Source: Gemmatimonadota bacterium
GTDB lineage: Bacteria > Gemmatimonadota > Gemmatimonadetes > Gemmatimonadales > GWC2-71-9
Direction of reading: 5' to 3'
Assembly (NCBI GenBank): GCA_003220975.1
Contig: QHTX01000095.1
Span: 4,824 to 19,672 of the forward strand
DNA length: 14,849 nucleotides
Shown here: piece by piece, positions 1 through 7,165 of the stretch
How positions within the stretch are numbered: position 1 is the stretch's first letter
Layout: each line of letters begins with the position of its first letter
Notes under the pieces: generated by a model
What the model saw: only the letters and a program-made list of their open reading frames with translations
Told to the model about the DNA's origin: nothing
Databases searched by the model: none
Position numbers and translations under genes: made by a program

Positions 1-1032
1 CTTGCCGAAGGGACGCGGGGGATGCTCGCCCAGGCGTACCTCGAGTGGCAGGGTGTCACCGGGACGAATCCGCAGATCTTCGCGCTGGGGGTGAAGGAGA
101 TCTGGGAAACGAAGCGCCCCCTCGAAGCGGTGATACACACGCTGGGCTGGCCGCTTCCCAGCACGGCGTTCGGCGGGACCTTCATGTATCCGCTCGAGCC
201 CAACGTCGTCGCGCTCGGCCTCGTGGTGGGGCTCGACTACGGGGACGCTGCGCTCGACGTGCACGAGGTGTTCCAGCGGATGAAGCTCCACCCGCTGTTC
301 CGGCAGTATCTCGAGGGCGGCGAGATGGTGGAGTGGGGTGCCAAGACCATCCCCGAGGGCGGCTATTATTCCGTCCCGTCGCGCCGCTCGGGCGACGGCC
401 TGGTGATCCTGGGCGACTCGGCCGGTTTCGTGGACGTGCCGTCGCTCAAGGGCATCCACTACGCGATCCAATCGGGAATATTCGCCGCGCGCGTCATCTT
501 CCAAGCCTTGGAGGCGGGAGAGGCGACGGGTGCGCGACTCGCGGAATACGATCGGCTCGTGAACGCGTCGTTCATCATGCGCGACCTGTACCGCACGCGG
601 AACATGCGGCTCGCCTTCAAGGCGGGCTTCTACGCCGGCGGTCTCAAGGCCGGGTTGATGACGCTCACAGGCGGGCGGTTCCCGGGTCGGCGAATCGCGA
701 TGGAGCCCGATGCGGCCATCGCCCGGCGCCCGAGCGCCCCCTCCTCGTTCCTGCCCGACGGCAAGCTCACGTTCTCCAAGGTCGACGGGGTGTTCAAGTC
801 CGGAAACGCCACGCGCGACACCATCCCGACGCACCTCGTGCTGGGTAGCGACGTGCCGGCGGCGGCGGCCGAGTTCTACGCGCGGATGTGTCCTGCGGGC
901 GTGTACGAGGTGGCGGGAGGCACCCTGCGGGTCAACGCGCCGAACTGCGTGGACTGCAAGGCCACCGACGTGCTGGGCCCGCGCTGGACGCCGCGCGAGG
1001 GTGGGAGCGGGCCGAGGTATAAGAGGATGTAG
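1..1032 (+). CDS. Electron transfer flavoprotein:quinone oxidoreductase (ETF-QO), C-terminal part, 5' end outside window
   Basis: ETF-QO is a membrane-associated FAD/Fe-S enzyme that passes electrons from ETF (fed by acyl-CoA and amino-acid dehydrogenases) to the quinone pool. The frame is open from base 1 and gives 343 residues, so roughly the first 200 residues (the FAD-binding Rossmann part) are missing compared with family members of about 550-580 aa. Family landmarks visible are AEGTRG near the start, GVKEIWE, GGTFMYPL, the FAD-contacting GDSAGFVDVPSLKGIHYAI block, and the C-terminal ferredoxin-like segment CPAGVYE...NCVDCKATD...EGGSGPRY. Oddity: the usual last segment is CxxCxxC. Here the fourth cluster cysteine is Thr (codon 964-966), leaving Cys at 889, 946 and 955. 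No etfA or etfB is visible. Family assignment is firm; the cluster type is not. Confidence 0.93.
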   Translation, partial: LAEGTRGMLAQAYLEWQGVTGTNPQIFALGVKEIWETKRPLEAVIHTLGWPLPSTAFGGTFMYPLEPNVVALGLVVGLDYGDAALDVHEVFQRMKLHPLFRQYLEGGEMVEWGAKTIPEGGYYSVPSRRSGDGLVILGDSAGFVDVPSLKGIHYAIQSGIFAARVIFQALEAGEATGARLAEYDRLVNASFIMRDLYRTRNMRLAFKAGFYAGGLKAGLMTLTGGRFPGRRIAMEPDAAIARRPSAPSSFLPDGKLTFSKVDGVFKSGNATRDTIPTHLVLGSDVPAAAAEFYARMCPAGVYEVAGGTLRVNAPNCVDCKATDVLGPRWTPREGGSGPRYKRM

Positions 1033-1082
1033 CCGAACGCACCAACCAGCGGCGCCCGCCGCACATTTCTGGTGCGTGGCAT

Positions 1083-1103
1083 GTGACCAAAAACTCTGGT
1101 CAC
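1083..1103. promoter_or_regulatory. 7-bp perfect inverted repeat, possible operator
   Basis: GTGACCA (1083-1089) and TGGTCAC (1097-1103) are exact inverted repeats separated by a 7-nt A-rich centre. The repeat lies 50 bp after the ETF-QO stop and upstream of the small Arg-rich ORF. No T-tract follows, so it is not a convincing terminator. The dyad is the kind of site bound by dimeric regulators, but no specific family can be named, and a dyad this size can occur by chance. Confidence 0.3.
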
Positions 1104-1164
1104 GCGACATACCCTTGTGCGGCCCTCGACGGAATTGCGACGCAATGGCCCGAAACCTGCCTGC

Positions 1165-1377
1165 ATGTGGCGACCGGACGCGGGTTCAGAATCGATCGTG
1201 GAGAGACAAGGCGAGCGCATCCGTCGCCGTGTGGACGACCGCCGGGAAGGTTCCGGTCGCCGCATGGTGCGCGACCGTCGGCGGGAGGAAGTCCCGGTGC
1301 CGGTCGAGCACCGCAGCGGGACCGACCGCCGCTCGGCCCGGGTGCGTCGCTCGGGCGAGGAGCGGCGCCCGCTATAG
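1165..1377 (+). CDS. Small Arg-rich hypothetical protein with degenerate DRR/ERR repeats
   Basis: This is a 70-residue frame from ATG 1165. In-frame GTG codons at 1117 and 1198 are alternative starts and none has a good ribosome-binding site. The translation is dominated by charged repeats (VDDRREGSGRR, VRDRRREE, GTDRRSARVRRSGEERRPL), a composition seen in short bacterial proteins built from RRSGxDRR-type repeats. No domain or function is recognised. The stop TAG at 1375-1377 is immediately followed on the other strand by the marC stop (1372-1374), so the two frames meet tail to tail with a 6-bp overlap. High-GC DNA makes Arg-rich chance frames common, so reality of the gene is moderate; the repeated DRRS/ERRP pattern is the main argument for it. 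Confidence 0.45.
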   Translation: MWRPDAGSESIVERQGERIRRRVDDRREGSGRRMVRDRRREEVPVPVEHRSGTDRRSARVRRSGEERRPL

Positions 1378-1998
1378 TCGGGCCATCTTGATCCCATCGA
1401 CAATGAACTGCACCGCGATCGCGCTCAGCACGAGCCCCATGAGGCGCGTGAGAATACGCATCCCCGTCTGCCCGAGCCGCTGCTCGACGCGCATCGCGCC
1501 GGCCAGGGTAACGTAGGATAGCAAGGCGGTCAGGACGATCGCGCCATAGAGCCCTGCGGTGGTCACCGGGCTCTTCGACGTGCCGGCGAGCACCATCACC
1601 GTGGAGATCGCGCCCGGCCCCGCGAGCATCGGCACGCCCAGCGGCATGATTCCCACGTCCTCCTTCTCGATCCCCTCGGCCTTCTCGATCGGCGTCTCTT
1701 TTTGCTGGCTACGGCGCGCCTGCACCATGTCGAGCGCGGTGAGGCCGATCAGCACGCCGCCGGCGATCTTGAAGGCGCCCAGCGTAATGCCGAACAGGCG
1801 GAAGATCACGCTGCCGCCCAGCGCGAACGCGGTGAGGGTGATGGCGCAGGTCCAGGCGCCGCGCCGGGCCATGAGGCGGCGCACGGCGGGGACGTCTCGC
1901 TGGGTCATCGCCAGGAACGTCGGCACGGCGGTCAGGGGGTCGACGATGAACAGGACCGACGTGAAGATCAGGAACAGCTCCTGGAGCGTCTTCACCAT
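1372..1998 (-). CDS. MarC-family integral membrane protein
   Basis: MarC/YhgN-family proteins are about 200-residue inner-membrane proteins with around six transmembrane helices. Their substrate is unsettled, although some are annotated as neutral amino-acid transporters. This 208-aa protein has the family hallmarks: an N-terminal FIVDPLTAVPTFLAMT segment, GGVLIGLTALDM in the middle of the chain, and IMPLGVPMLAGPGAISTVM before the second half. A hydrophilic stretch (ARRSQQKETPIEKAEGIEKED) between membrane segments is the expected central loop. The gene is the last of the minus-strand run, and its ATG lies 4 nt after the stop of the GGDEF gene, so it is probably co-transcribed. Nothing ties it functionally to molybdenum metabolism. 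Confidence 0.93.
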   Translation of the reverse strand: MVKTLQELFLIFTSVLFIVDPLTAVPTFLAMTQRDVPAVRRLMARRGAWTCAITLTAFALGGSVIFRLFGITLGAFKIAGGVLIGLTALDMVQARRSQQKETPIEKAEGIEKEDVGIMPLGVPMLAGPGAISTVMVLAGTSKSPVTTAGLYGAIVLTALLSYVTLAGAMRVEQRLGQTGMRILTRLMGLVLSAIAVQFIVDGIKMARL

Positions 1999-2002
1999 CC
2001 GG

Positions 2003-2830
2003 TCAGAGCGCCACCTGCACGACGCGGTCCTTGCCCGCGCGCTTGGCTTCGTACATCGCCTCGTCGGCCTTGCGGAGCAGCTCGTCGGTCCCCGCTTCCG
2101 TCCCCGTCACTGACACGACGCCGATGCTGGCGGTCACGGACGGGGTGCCGCGGAACACGGTGCGGATGCCGCTCGCGAGTCGCAGGGCCGCGGCGTGGGC
2201 CACGGCGCCGTCGGTCTCGGGCATCAGCACGCCGAACTCGTCCCCGCCCAGGCGCCCCACGATGTCCGCCGCGCGCACGGCCAGCCGCATCGCGTCCGCC
2301 ACCAGGCGTAGCACCGCGTCGCCCGTGACGTGGCCGTGCGCGTCGTTCACGCGCTTGAAGTCGTCGAGGTCGAGGTAGATGAGCGCCAGGGGGCGGCCGT
2401 AGCGCCGGTTCCGTCCCAGCTCCTGCGCCAGCTCTTCGGAGAACGCCCGGGCGTTGTGGACGTTGGTGAGGGGGTCATTGGTCGCGGCTCGCTCGAGCTG
2501 CGCCTGCGTCTGCCGCAGCTGCGACAGTCCTGCGATCGCGACGGCCACGACGGCCAGATACGACGCTTCGTTGAGCGTGCGAAACGTGAGCGTGGTGGTC
2601 GGCGGCAGCTGGTCGATCCCGACGAGGAACCGCAGCACGGACGTGGCCACGCCGAACACGATCCCCCACGCCATGCCGTCGTGCCACGACGCGAGCAGCA
2701 CCGGGATCACGTACAGCACGCCCAGGTGCAGTTCGGGCGGCGTCTTGAGGTTCAGGACGTACACGGCGCCGATGAGCGCGACGAAGCCTGCGAGCCGCGC
2801 CGTGCGGCGCAGGGTGGGTTGGGCGGCCAC
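2003..2830 (-). CDS. Membrane-anchored diguanylate cyclase (GGDEF)
   Basis: Predicted to make cyclic di-GMP from two GTP at the inner membrane. The 275-aa protein has four hydrophobic segments (about residues 12-28, 35-49, 54-70 and 89-102), a short helical linker (QLRQTQAQLERAATNDPL), then the GGDEF domain from about 118 to 275. The active-site GGDEF is intact at 195-199 and the metal-site DLD lies near 154-156. RAAD at 186-189 matches the RxxD inhibitory site at the correct spacing, suggesting product feedback. The usual DPLTGLxNRR segment reads DPLTNVHNAR, a mild divergence. The GTG start abuts the moeA stop (TAA then GTG with no gap), so translation is probably coupled. The N-terminal part is not a sensor domain I can name. 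Coupling of c-di-GMP to this cofactor operon is only suggested by position. Confidence 0.93.
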   Translation of the reverse strand: MAAQPTLRRTARLAGFVALIGAVYVLNLKTPPELHLGVLYVIPVLLASWHDGMAWGIVFGVATSVLRFLVGIDQLPPTTTLTFRTLNEASYLAVVAVAIAGLSQLRQTQAQLERAATNDPLTNVHNARAFSEELAQELGRNRRYGRPLALIYLDLDDFKRVNDAHGHVTGDAVLRLVADAMRLAVRAADIVGRLGGDEFGVLMPETDGAVAHAAALRLASGIRTVFRGTPSVTASIGVVSVTGTEAGTDELLRKADEAMYEAKRAGKDRVVQVAL

Positions 2831-4069
2831 TTAGAACGGCGCCTCGGCGACGTGGTGCGGGTCGTCCAGCACCAGCGCGGCGAGCGTCTCGCCGGCCGCT
2901 ACCGTCGCGCGGTCCTCCGGTACGATCAGCAGCGCGTTGGCCCGGGCCATCGACGTGAGGATGCCGGAGCCCTGCGGACCCGTCAAGCGCGCCGTGAGGT
3001 CCGGCGTGACGACGGCCCGCAGGAAATGGCGCAGCTTCGGGCCGAGCGTGATGGACTCGCCCACGCATACGGCCACCGTGCGGCGGAACGGCAGGGGGTG
3101 ACCGAGCATGCGCCGGATCGCCGGGCGCACGAACAGCTCGAACGTGACCATCGTGCTCACCGGGTTCCCCGGCAGCCCGATCCACGGCTTGCCGCCGAGT
3201 AACCCGAACCCGAGCGGGGCGCCCGGGCGCATGCGGATGCGCCACAGCTTCATGTCGCAGCCGAGCTCGGTCAGCACGTCGCGCACGAAGTCGTGCTCCC
3301 CGACGCTCACCCCGGCGGTGGTGACGAGCAGGTCGGCGTCCTTCGCAGCGGCGAGATGCTCGCGCAGGCTTTCCTTGGTGTCTCGGGCCACCCCCAGGTC
3401 CATGGGGATGCCGCCGGCGCGCCGGATCATGCCGAGCAGCGTGTAGGAGTTGGACGTGGCGATCTTTTGTCCGGCGAGGATCTCGTCCGACCGGTCGAGG
3501 TCGACGATCTCGTCTCCCGACCCCAGAAAGGCGACCCGCGGCGGGGGATGGACGAGGGGCCGGCCGTGGGCGATCGAGGCGAGCACGCCGAGCTGCGCGG
3601 GGCCGAGCGCCGTCCCGGCCGTGAGAACGACGGCGCCCTGACGGATGTCCTCGCCGCGATAGCGCACGTTTTTCCGCGCGTCGCGCCCGGCGACGACGGT
3701 GACGGAGCTCCCCTCGGCCGCTTCCGTGTCCTCCTGCCGCACCACCGTGTCGGCGCCCGTGGGGAGCGGCGCGCCGGTGAAGATACGGGTCGCCTGCCCC
3801 GGCCCGAGGGGCCGCGTCGGGAAACGGCCCGCGGGCACCGTTTCGATCACGGCCAGCGTCACCTTGCGCTCGGGGCTCGCGGTGGCGACGTCGGCGGCGC
3901 GCGCCGCGTAGCCGTCCATTGCGGAGTTGTCCCAGCCGGGGAGGTCGATCGGGCTCGCCACGTCCTCGGCCAGCACCAGATCGAGCGCTTCGCGCAGCGG
4001 CCGGCGCGCCGCGGGGAGAGGCGCGACGTGCTCCAGGATCAGCCGGGCCGCTTCCGTCGGGGTCAGCAT
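2831..4069 (-). CDS. moeA: Molybdopterin molybdenumtransferase MoeA
   Basis: MoeA inserts molybdate (or tungstate in W-using organisms) into adenylylated molybdopterin in the cytoplasm. The 412-aa length is normal for the bacterial family. Motifs run in the expected order: DNSAMDGYA (47-55), FTGAPLPTGADTVVRQEDT (97-115), GSGDE (183-187), TTAGVSVGEHDFV (250-262) in the MoCF-type nucleotide/pterin domain, and IGLPGNPVS (297-305), followed by a C-terminal beta domain. It follows mobB with one nucleotide between the mobB TGA and this ATG, and runs directly into the GGDEF gene. No MogA or MoaB partner is in the window. Whether the metal handled is Mo or W cannot be read from MoeA; the TupBC-like transporter in the same run makes tungsten a serious option. 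Confidence 0.97.
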   Translation of the reverse strand: MLTPTEAARLILEHVAPLPAARRPLREALDLVLAEDVASPIDLPGWDNSAMDGYAARAADVATASPERKVTLAVIETVPAGRFPTRPLGPGQATRIFTGAPLPTGADTVVRQEDTEAAEGSSVTVVAGRDARKNVRYRGEDIRQGAVVLTAGTALGPAQLGVLASIAHGRPLVHPPPRVAFLGSGDEIVDLDRSDEILAGQKIATSNSYTLLGMIRRAGGIPMDLGVARDTKESLREHLAAAKDADLLVTTAGVSVGEHDFVRDVLTELGCDMKLWRIRMRPGAPLGFGLLGGKPWIGLPGNPVSTMVTFELFVRPAIRRMLGHPLPFRRTVAVCVGESITLGPKLRHFLRAVVTPDLTARLTGPQGSGILTSMARANALLIVPEDRATVAAGETLAALVLDDPHHVAEAPF

Positions 4070-4070
4070 G

Positions 4071-4589
4071 TCACGGTGGGAGGATCTTGGCCCGATCCCA
4101 CACGAGGTTGGCCAGCGTCACGAGCCAGGCCGTGTCGGAGAAGCGGAACACCGGGAAGTCCGCGCGATAGCTGGGGGCGTCGGTCACCATGGCGACCCAG
4201 TCGCCGGGGTCGTGCACGGCCGGGTCGAACAGCGGCTCGGGGCCGGCGGCGAGGCGGTACACCTCGATCTTTGGCAGCGGTGCGCTCTTGAATCCCTCGA
4301 CCAGGACGATGTCGGCGCCGTCCAGGTAGCGACGCGTCAGCGCGATCGGGTCGGACTCCCGCTCGGTCTTCTCCCACAGCACCCGCTGTCCGGGCCCCTC
4401 CATGAGCACGCGTTCCGCTTTGCCCTCGTGCCAGTGCCGCCAGCTGTCCTTGCCGCGCTGGTCGGTGTCGGCCGGATGCGTGCCGTGCTTGATCGTCATG
4501 ACGCGGAACTTGCGGCGCGCGAGCTCCGCCGCGAGCGCGACCAGCAGGGTGGTCTTGCCCGCGTTCTTGCGGCCGATGATCGACATCAT
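4071..4589 (-). CDS. mobB: Molybdopterin-guanine dinucleotide biosynthesis protein MobB
   Basis: MobB is a GTP-binding P-loop protein that associates with MobA during molybdopterin guanine dinucleotide formation; it is helpful but not essential in E. coli. From ATG 4589 the protein is 172 aa. The P-loop GRKNAGKTT is at 6-14, followed by the family segment IKHGTHPADTDQRGKDSWRH and by VLVEGFK at 95-101, the switch/Walker-B-like strand of MobB. I chose ATG 4589 because it makes an ATGA overlap with the mobA stop and places the P-loop at the usual distance from the N-terminus. GTG 4604 would add five residues, and ATG 4586 is also possible. It is followed by moeA after 1 nt. Confidence 0.95.
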   Translation of the reverse strand: MMSIIGRKNAGKTTLLVALAAELARRKFRVMTIKHGTHPADTDQRGKDSWRHWHEGKAERVLMEGPGQRVLWEKTERESDPIALTRRYLDGADIVLVEGFKSAPLPKIEVYRLAAGPEPLFDPAVHDPGDWVAMVTDAPSYRADFPVFRFSDTAWLVTLANLVWDRAKILPP

Positions 4590-5184
4590 CCGCGTTGCCG
4601 CCACAGGGCCTCCGCCCGCTCGAGGTCTTCCGGAGCGTTCACGTTGAAGAACAGCACGGCGGGATCGCCGAACGCCCGCACTCGTTCGAGGGGTAGTGTA
4701 CCGACCCGGACTGCGGGGTGGAAGCCGATGGCCCGGAGGTCGCCGAGGGCGAGCTGCTGCTCAATCGCCGGCCCGGGCCGTACACGGCGCACAGCGGCTC
4801 GACGCCGCGCCGGCCGTCGCTCTCCGGCAGGAACGCGTCGTAGTCGCCCGCTGCGGCGCCGTCCACCAGCGCGGCGAGCAGCCCGGAGGAGACGAACGGC
4901 ATGTCCCACGCGACGCACAAGACTGGCCCCGGCCCCGACACGACCGCCGTGTGGATGCCCCCCAGGCTGCCGTGGCCCGGGCGCACGTCGGGGATGGTGC
5001 GGAGATCGGGGCGCCAGGCGGGCCCGTCGGCGGCGTTGGCGACGACAAGCGGCGGCGCGCCCGTCGCCGCCTGCACGGCCTCCACGACGCGGTCGAGGAT
5101 GCGGCGGCCCTCCAGCTCTATCAGCCCTTTGGGACGCCCGCCGTAGCGCCGGGCGGCGCCGCCGGCCAGCACGGCGCCGCGCAC
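4586..5184 (-). CDS. mobA: Molybdenum cofactor guanylyltransferase MobA, reading frame interrupted by a -1 frameshift
   Basis: MobA transfers GMP from GTP to molybdopterin. From GTG 5184 the first frame gives a good MobA: LAGGAARRYGGRPKGL (6-21), PGHGSLGGIH, DMPF (94-97) and VEPLCAVYGPG (128-138). It then turns into a Ser-rich nonsense tail ending at 4639. The remainder of MobA (PAIEQQLALGDLRAIGF ... FFNVNAPEDLERAEAL) continues in the -1 frame to the TGA at 4586-4588. Joining the frames near 4771-4777 gives 199 residues, the normal family length, with no missing block. A single lost G or C in a GGCCCGGGCC run, a base-call error, or a true -1 ribosomal shift would all explain it. The gene starts 2 nt after the stop of the upstream barrel gene and overlaps mobB by ATGA. 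Confidence 0.9.
4771..4777 (-). other. C-CCG-GGC heptamer at the mobA frame junction
   Basis: Read on the minus strand, the point where MobA changes frame is CCCGGGC, and in the zero frame it is phased C CCG GGC, the X-XXY-YYZ layout of a -1 slippery site. Slipping here gives CCC GGG CCG GCG and restores exactly the MobA frame. GGGC and CCCG are not efficient slip partners in well-studied systems, so a one-base deletion or a sequencing error in this G/C run remains the simpler reading. Confidence 0.4.
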
Positions 5185-5186
5185 GG

Positions 5187-6005
5187 TCAGTAGCGCCGGC
5201 CGCGCTTCTGCTCGAGCACGACGTCCAGTCCCAGCGTGAGCGCGAAGTGGTGGAACCAGCGGGTCTCGGTGGGCGGGACCAGCGTCACGTCGGTCGGCCC
5301 GGTCACCCGGTCGAAGGTGGCGAGCACGTCGCGGGCCTCGAAGCGGAATTGATAAGCGCCGCCCAGCTTCGCGGTGAAGCCGGCGCCGAGCTGCAGGCTG
5401 GGCGCGACCCGGCGCGGGCTGTTGTCGGCCACCACCTGATAAGTGTTCCCCGCGGAGTCGCCCCCCGCCATCTCGATCGTGCTGTGGTCGAAGGCGACGA
5501 GTCCGACGCCGGCGGACGCGTAGGGGCTGAGAAAGTGGCGCGGCGTCGCGCGCACGACGACGCTGCCCGCGAACGAGATCGCGCCGGTGGACTGCGAGAG
5601 CCCGGCGATGTTGCCACAGATCTGGACGCTCTTCCGGGTCGGGGGAGGGTTCGTATTGAGCACGGTACAACCGTCCTGAAGCGGCAGGCCGAGGTAGGCG
5701 ACCTCGCCCTGAAACCCGAGCACGGGTCCCGGGAAGTAGCTGAACGCGAAGCGGAGCGCGATGCTCGAGCCCATGTCGCGCGCCAGCCGCAGCGTGTCGT
5801 AGCCCGCCGTACAGCTTCCGTTGAACGCGGGGCAGAACGGCTGGCGCGGAATCGTCCACAGGCTGCCGCCGTTCACGACGCCGGCCGCGACCGTCAGCAC
5901 GAGGTTCGTCTGCGGCCCCGTCTGGGCCGCGGCCCTCCCCCCTCCCCATGGAGGCAACGTGGCCGCCGCGAGTGCGAGCCCGAGCCAGCGAGTGGGTCGG
6001 CGCAT
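5187..6005 (-). CDS. Secreted protein, probable outer-membrane beta-barrel
   Basis: From ATG 6005 the product is 272 aa. It begins with a signal peptide (MRRPTRWLGLALAAATLPP... ending near GRAAAQ), followed by alternating hydrophobic and polar strands such as ALRFAFSYFPGPVLGFQGEV, SFAGSVVVRATPRHFL, PYASAGVGLVAFD, LQLGAGFTAKL, YQFRFEARDVLATF and HHFALTLGLDVVL, the pattern of an outer-membrane barrel with 8 or more strands. Four cysteines lie in the mature N-terminal half (CPAFNGSC, DGCTV, VQICGN) and could form disulfides. The open frame continues upstream to 6176, but the signal peptide fixes the start at 6005, where TGATG overlaps the previous stop by one base. I do not recognise a named family. 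It sits between a CoA-binding gene and mobA, so it may be expressed with the Mo/W genes; a role in metal-oxyanion passage is only a guess. Confidence 0.82.
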   Translation of the reverse strand: MRRPTRWLGLALAAATLPPWGGGRAAAQTGPQTNLVLTVAAGVVNGGSLWTIPRQPFCPAFNGSCTAGYDTLRLARDMGSSIALRFAFSYFPGPVLGFQGEVAYLGLPLQDGCTVLNTNPPPTRKSVQICGNIAGLSQSTGAISFAGSVVVRATPRHFLSPYASAGVGLVAFDHSTIEMAGGDSAGNTYQVVADNSPRRVAPSLQLGAGFTAKLGGAYQFRFEARDVLATFDRVTGPTDVTLVPPTETRWFHHFALTLGLDVVLEQKRGRRY

Positions 6006-6418
6006 CACACCTCGAGGAGCTGGTGGTCCACCATGATGCACCGGTCCATGACGAACGGAATGCCCGCCGCCGCGGCGCGCTCGGCCGCCGCGTCGTCCAC
6101 GACGCCTTGCTGCAGCCAGATGAGACGGGGCCGGGGCCGGACGCGGATCGCCTCGTCCACGACGGCGCCGGCGCATTCGCTGCGGCGGAACACGTCCACG
6201 ATGTCGATCGCGTGCTCTCGAGCGGCCGCGGTGAGGGACGGGTAGCTCGGCTCACCGAGGATCACGGCGTGGCCCGGGTTCACGGGCACGATCCGGTAGC
6301 CCGCGCGCCGCAGATACTGCGCCACCTGGTGGCTGGGCCGCTCCGGCTTCGGTGACAACCCGACGACGGCGATGGTCCGGGCGGCGCGGAGAATCTCCTG
6401 TCGCGCGTCCCCCGTCAT
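6005..6418 (-). CDS. CoA-binding domain protein (YccU-like)
   Basis: This is a 137-aa single-domain Rossmann-fold protein, the usual size of the YccU-type CoA-binding family. The N-terminal nucleotide-binding turn is AVVGLSPKPERPSHQVAQYL, followed by GYRIVPVNPGH, then IDIVDVFRRSE, WLQQGVVDDAAAERAAAAGIPFVMDRCIMVDHQLL, the characteristic closing segment with Cys and His near the C-terminus. These proteins resemble the CoA-binding part of succinyl-CoA synthetases, but their role is poorly defined. The start at ATG 6418 makes an ATGA overlap with the fdhD stop; the longer open frame above it is antisense-like shadow of fdhD. The end overlaps the next ATG by one base. Confidence 0.92.
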   Translation of the reverse strand: MTGDARQEILRAARTIAVVGLSPKPERPSHQVAQYLRRAGYRIVPVNPGHAVILGEPSYPSLTAAAREHAIDIVDVFRRSECAGAVVDEAIRVRPRPRLIWLQQGVVDDAAAERAAAAGIPFVMDRCIMVDHQLLEV

Positions 6419-7134
6419 GCGCCGGGCCGATGGACGTGGGGAGTGCCGCTCACCGCCCGCCCCACCAACACCATGCCCGAGCGCGCGGCGATCGTGAGCG
6501 CGAGTGTGGAGGGCACGCTGGGCGTCGCGACCCAGGCCAGTCCGGCGCGCGCCGCCTTGTAGGCGAGCTCGGCCGAAATGCGGCCAGTGACGAGCAGCCC
6601 GCGCCCCCGGAGTAGCTCGCGCGCGATCACCGCCGCGCCGATGACCTTGTCCACGGCGTTGTGCCGTCCGATGTCCTCGGCGTGGCACAGCAGCCGCTCG
6701 CCGTCCGTGAGCGCGGCCGCGTGGATCCCACCCGTCTCATTGTAGCGCTCGCCGCGGGCGAACAGCTCCTTGAACAGCGCCCGCAGCCGGTCGGCGGCGG
6801 CCGGCTCGCCCCGGGCAGGCGCGTGCTTAACGGTGTGCGGGTCCGCGAGGAAGGTCGAGACGGCGCCGCACCCTGACGCGAGCACGCGCTTCCGTCCTTC
6901 GCCCTTCACCGCCGCGACGCGTTCCGGCTTGACGTCCGCCCAGAAGCCCAGGTCCGTCGCGCAGGGGCGGAGCTTCACCAGGTCGTCGAGCGTCTCGATG
7001 TAGCCCTCGCCGTGGAGCCATCCCGTGGCCAGCTCCTCGAGCTGATCCGGCGTGCACATCCACGTGACCGCCGGTTCGCCGTTCACCTCGAGCCACACGG
7101 GCACTTCTTCGACGGCGGCGGATTCGGCGAGCAT
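6415..7134 (-). CDS. fdhD: Formate dehydrogenase accessory sulfurtransferase FdhD
   Basis: FdhD carries sulfur from a cysteine desulfurase to the Mo/W-bis-MGD cofactor of formate dehydrogenases. From ATG 7134 (239 aa) the family blocks are EEVPVWLEVNGEPAVTWMCTP, LEELATGWLHGEGYI, ETGGIHAAAL (133-142), EDIGRHNAVDKVIG (153-166) and VTGRISAELAYKAARAG. The sulfur-carrying motif, CxxC in E. coli, reads SGCGAV, so only Cys89 remains; single-Cys versions occur in other FdhD lineages. An in-frame GTG at 7254 would add 40 residues, but that stretch is the translation of a palindromic element and rich in Pro/Gly, so I prefer 7134. A start without a clear SD is a weakness of this choice. It is the strongest hint that the organism has a molybdenum- or tungsten-dependent formate dehydrogenase elsewhere. 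Confidence 0.93.
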   Translation of the reverse strand: MLAESAAVEEVPVWLEVNGEPAVTWMCTPDQLEELATGWLHGEGYIETLDDLVKLRPCATDLGFWADVKPERVAAVKGEGRKRVLASGCGAVSTFLADPHTVKHAPARGEPAAADRLRALFKELFARGERYNETGGIHAAALTDGERLLCHAEDIGRHNAVDKVIGAAVIARELLRGRGLLVTGRISAELAYKAARAGLAWVATPSVPSTLALTIAARSGMVLVGRAVSGTPHVHRPGA

Positions 7135-7165
7135 GCGGCCGCGGCGGCTCCCGGGCTGGCGCGCC

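Noticed and set aside
1083..1103. Terminator for ETF-QO
   Set aside because: The stem is only 7 bp of mixed sequence and no T-run follows; listed only as a possible operator.
3927..6245. Open frame of 772 codons on the plus strand
   Set aside because: It runs antisense through moeA, mobB, mobA and the barrel gene. Its translation is Arg/Gly/Ala-rich with no domain, as expected for the opposite strand of GC-rich genes.
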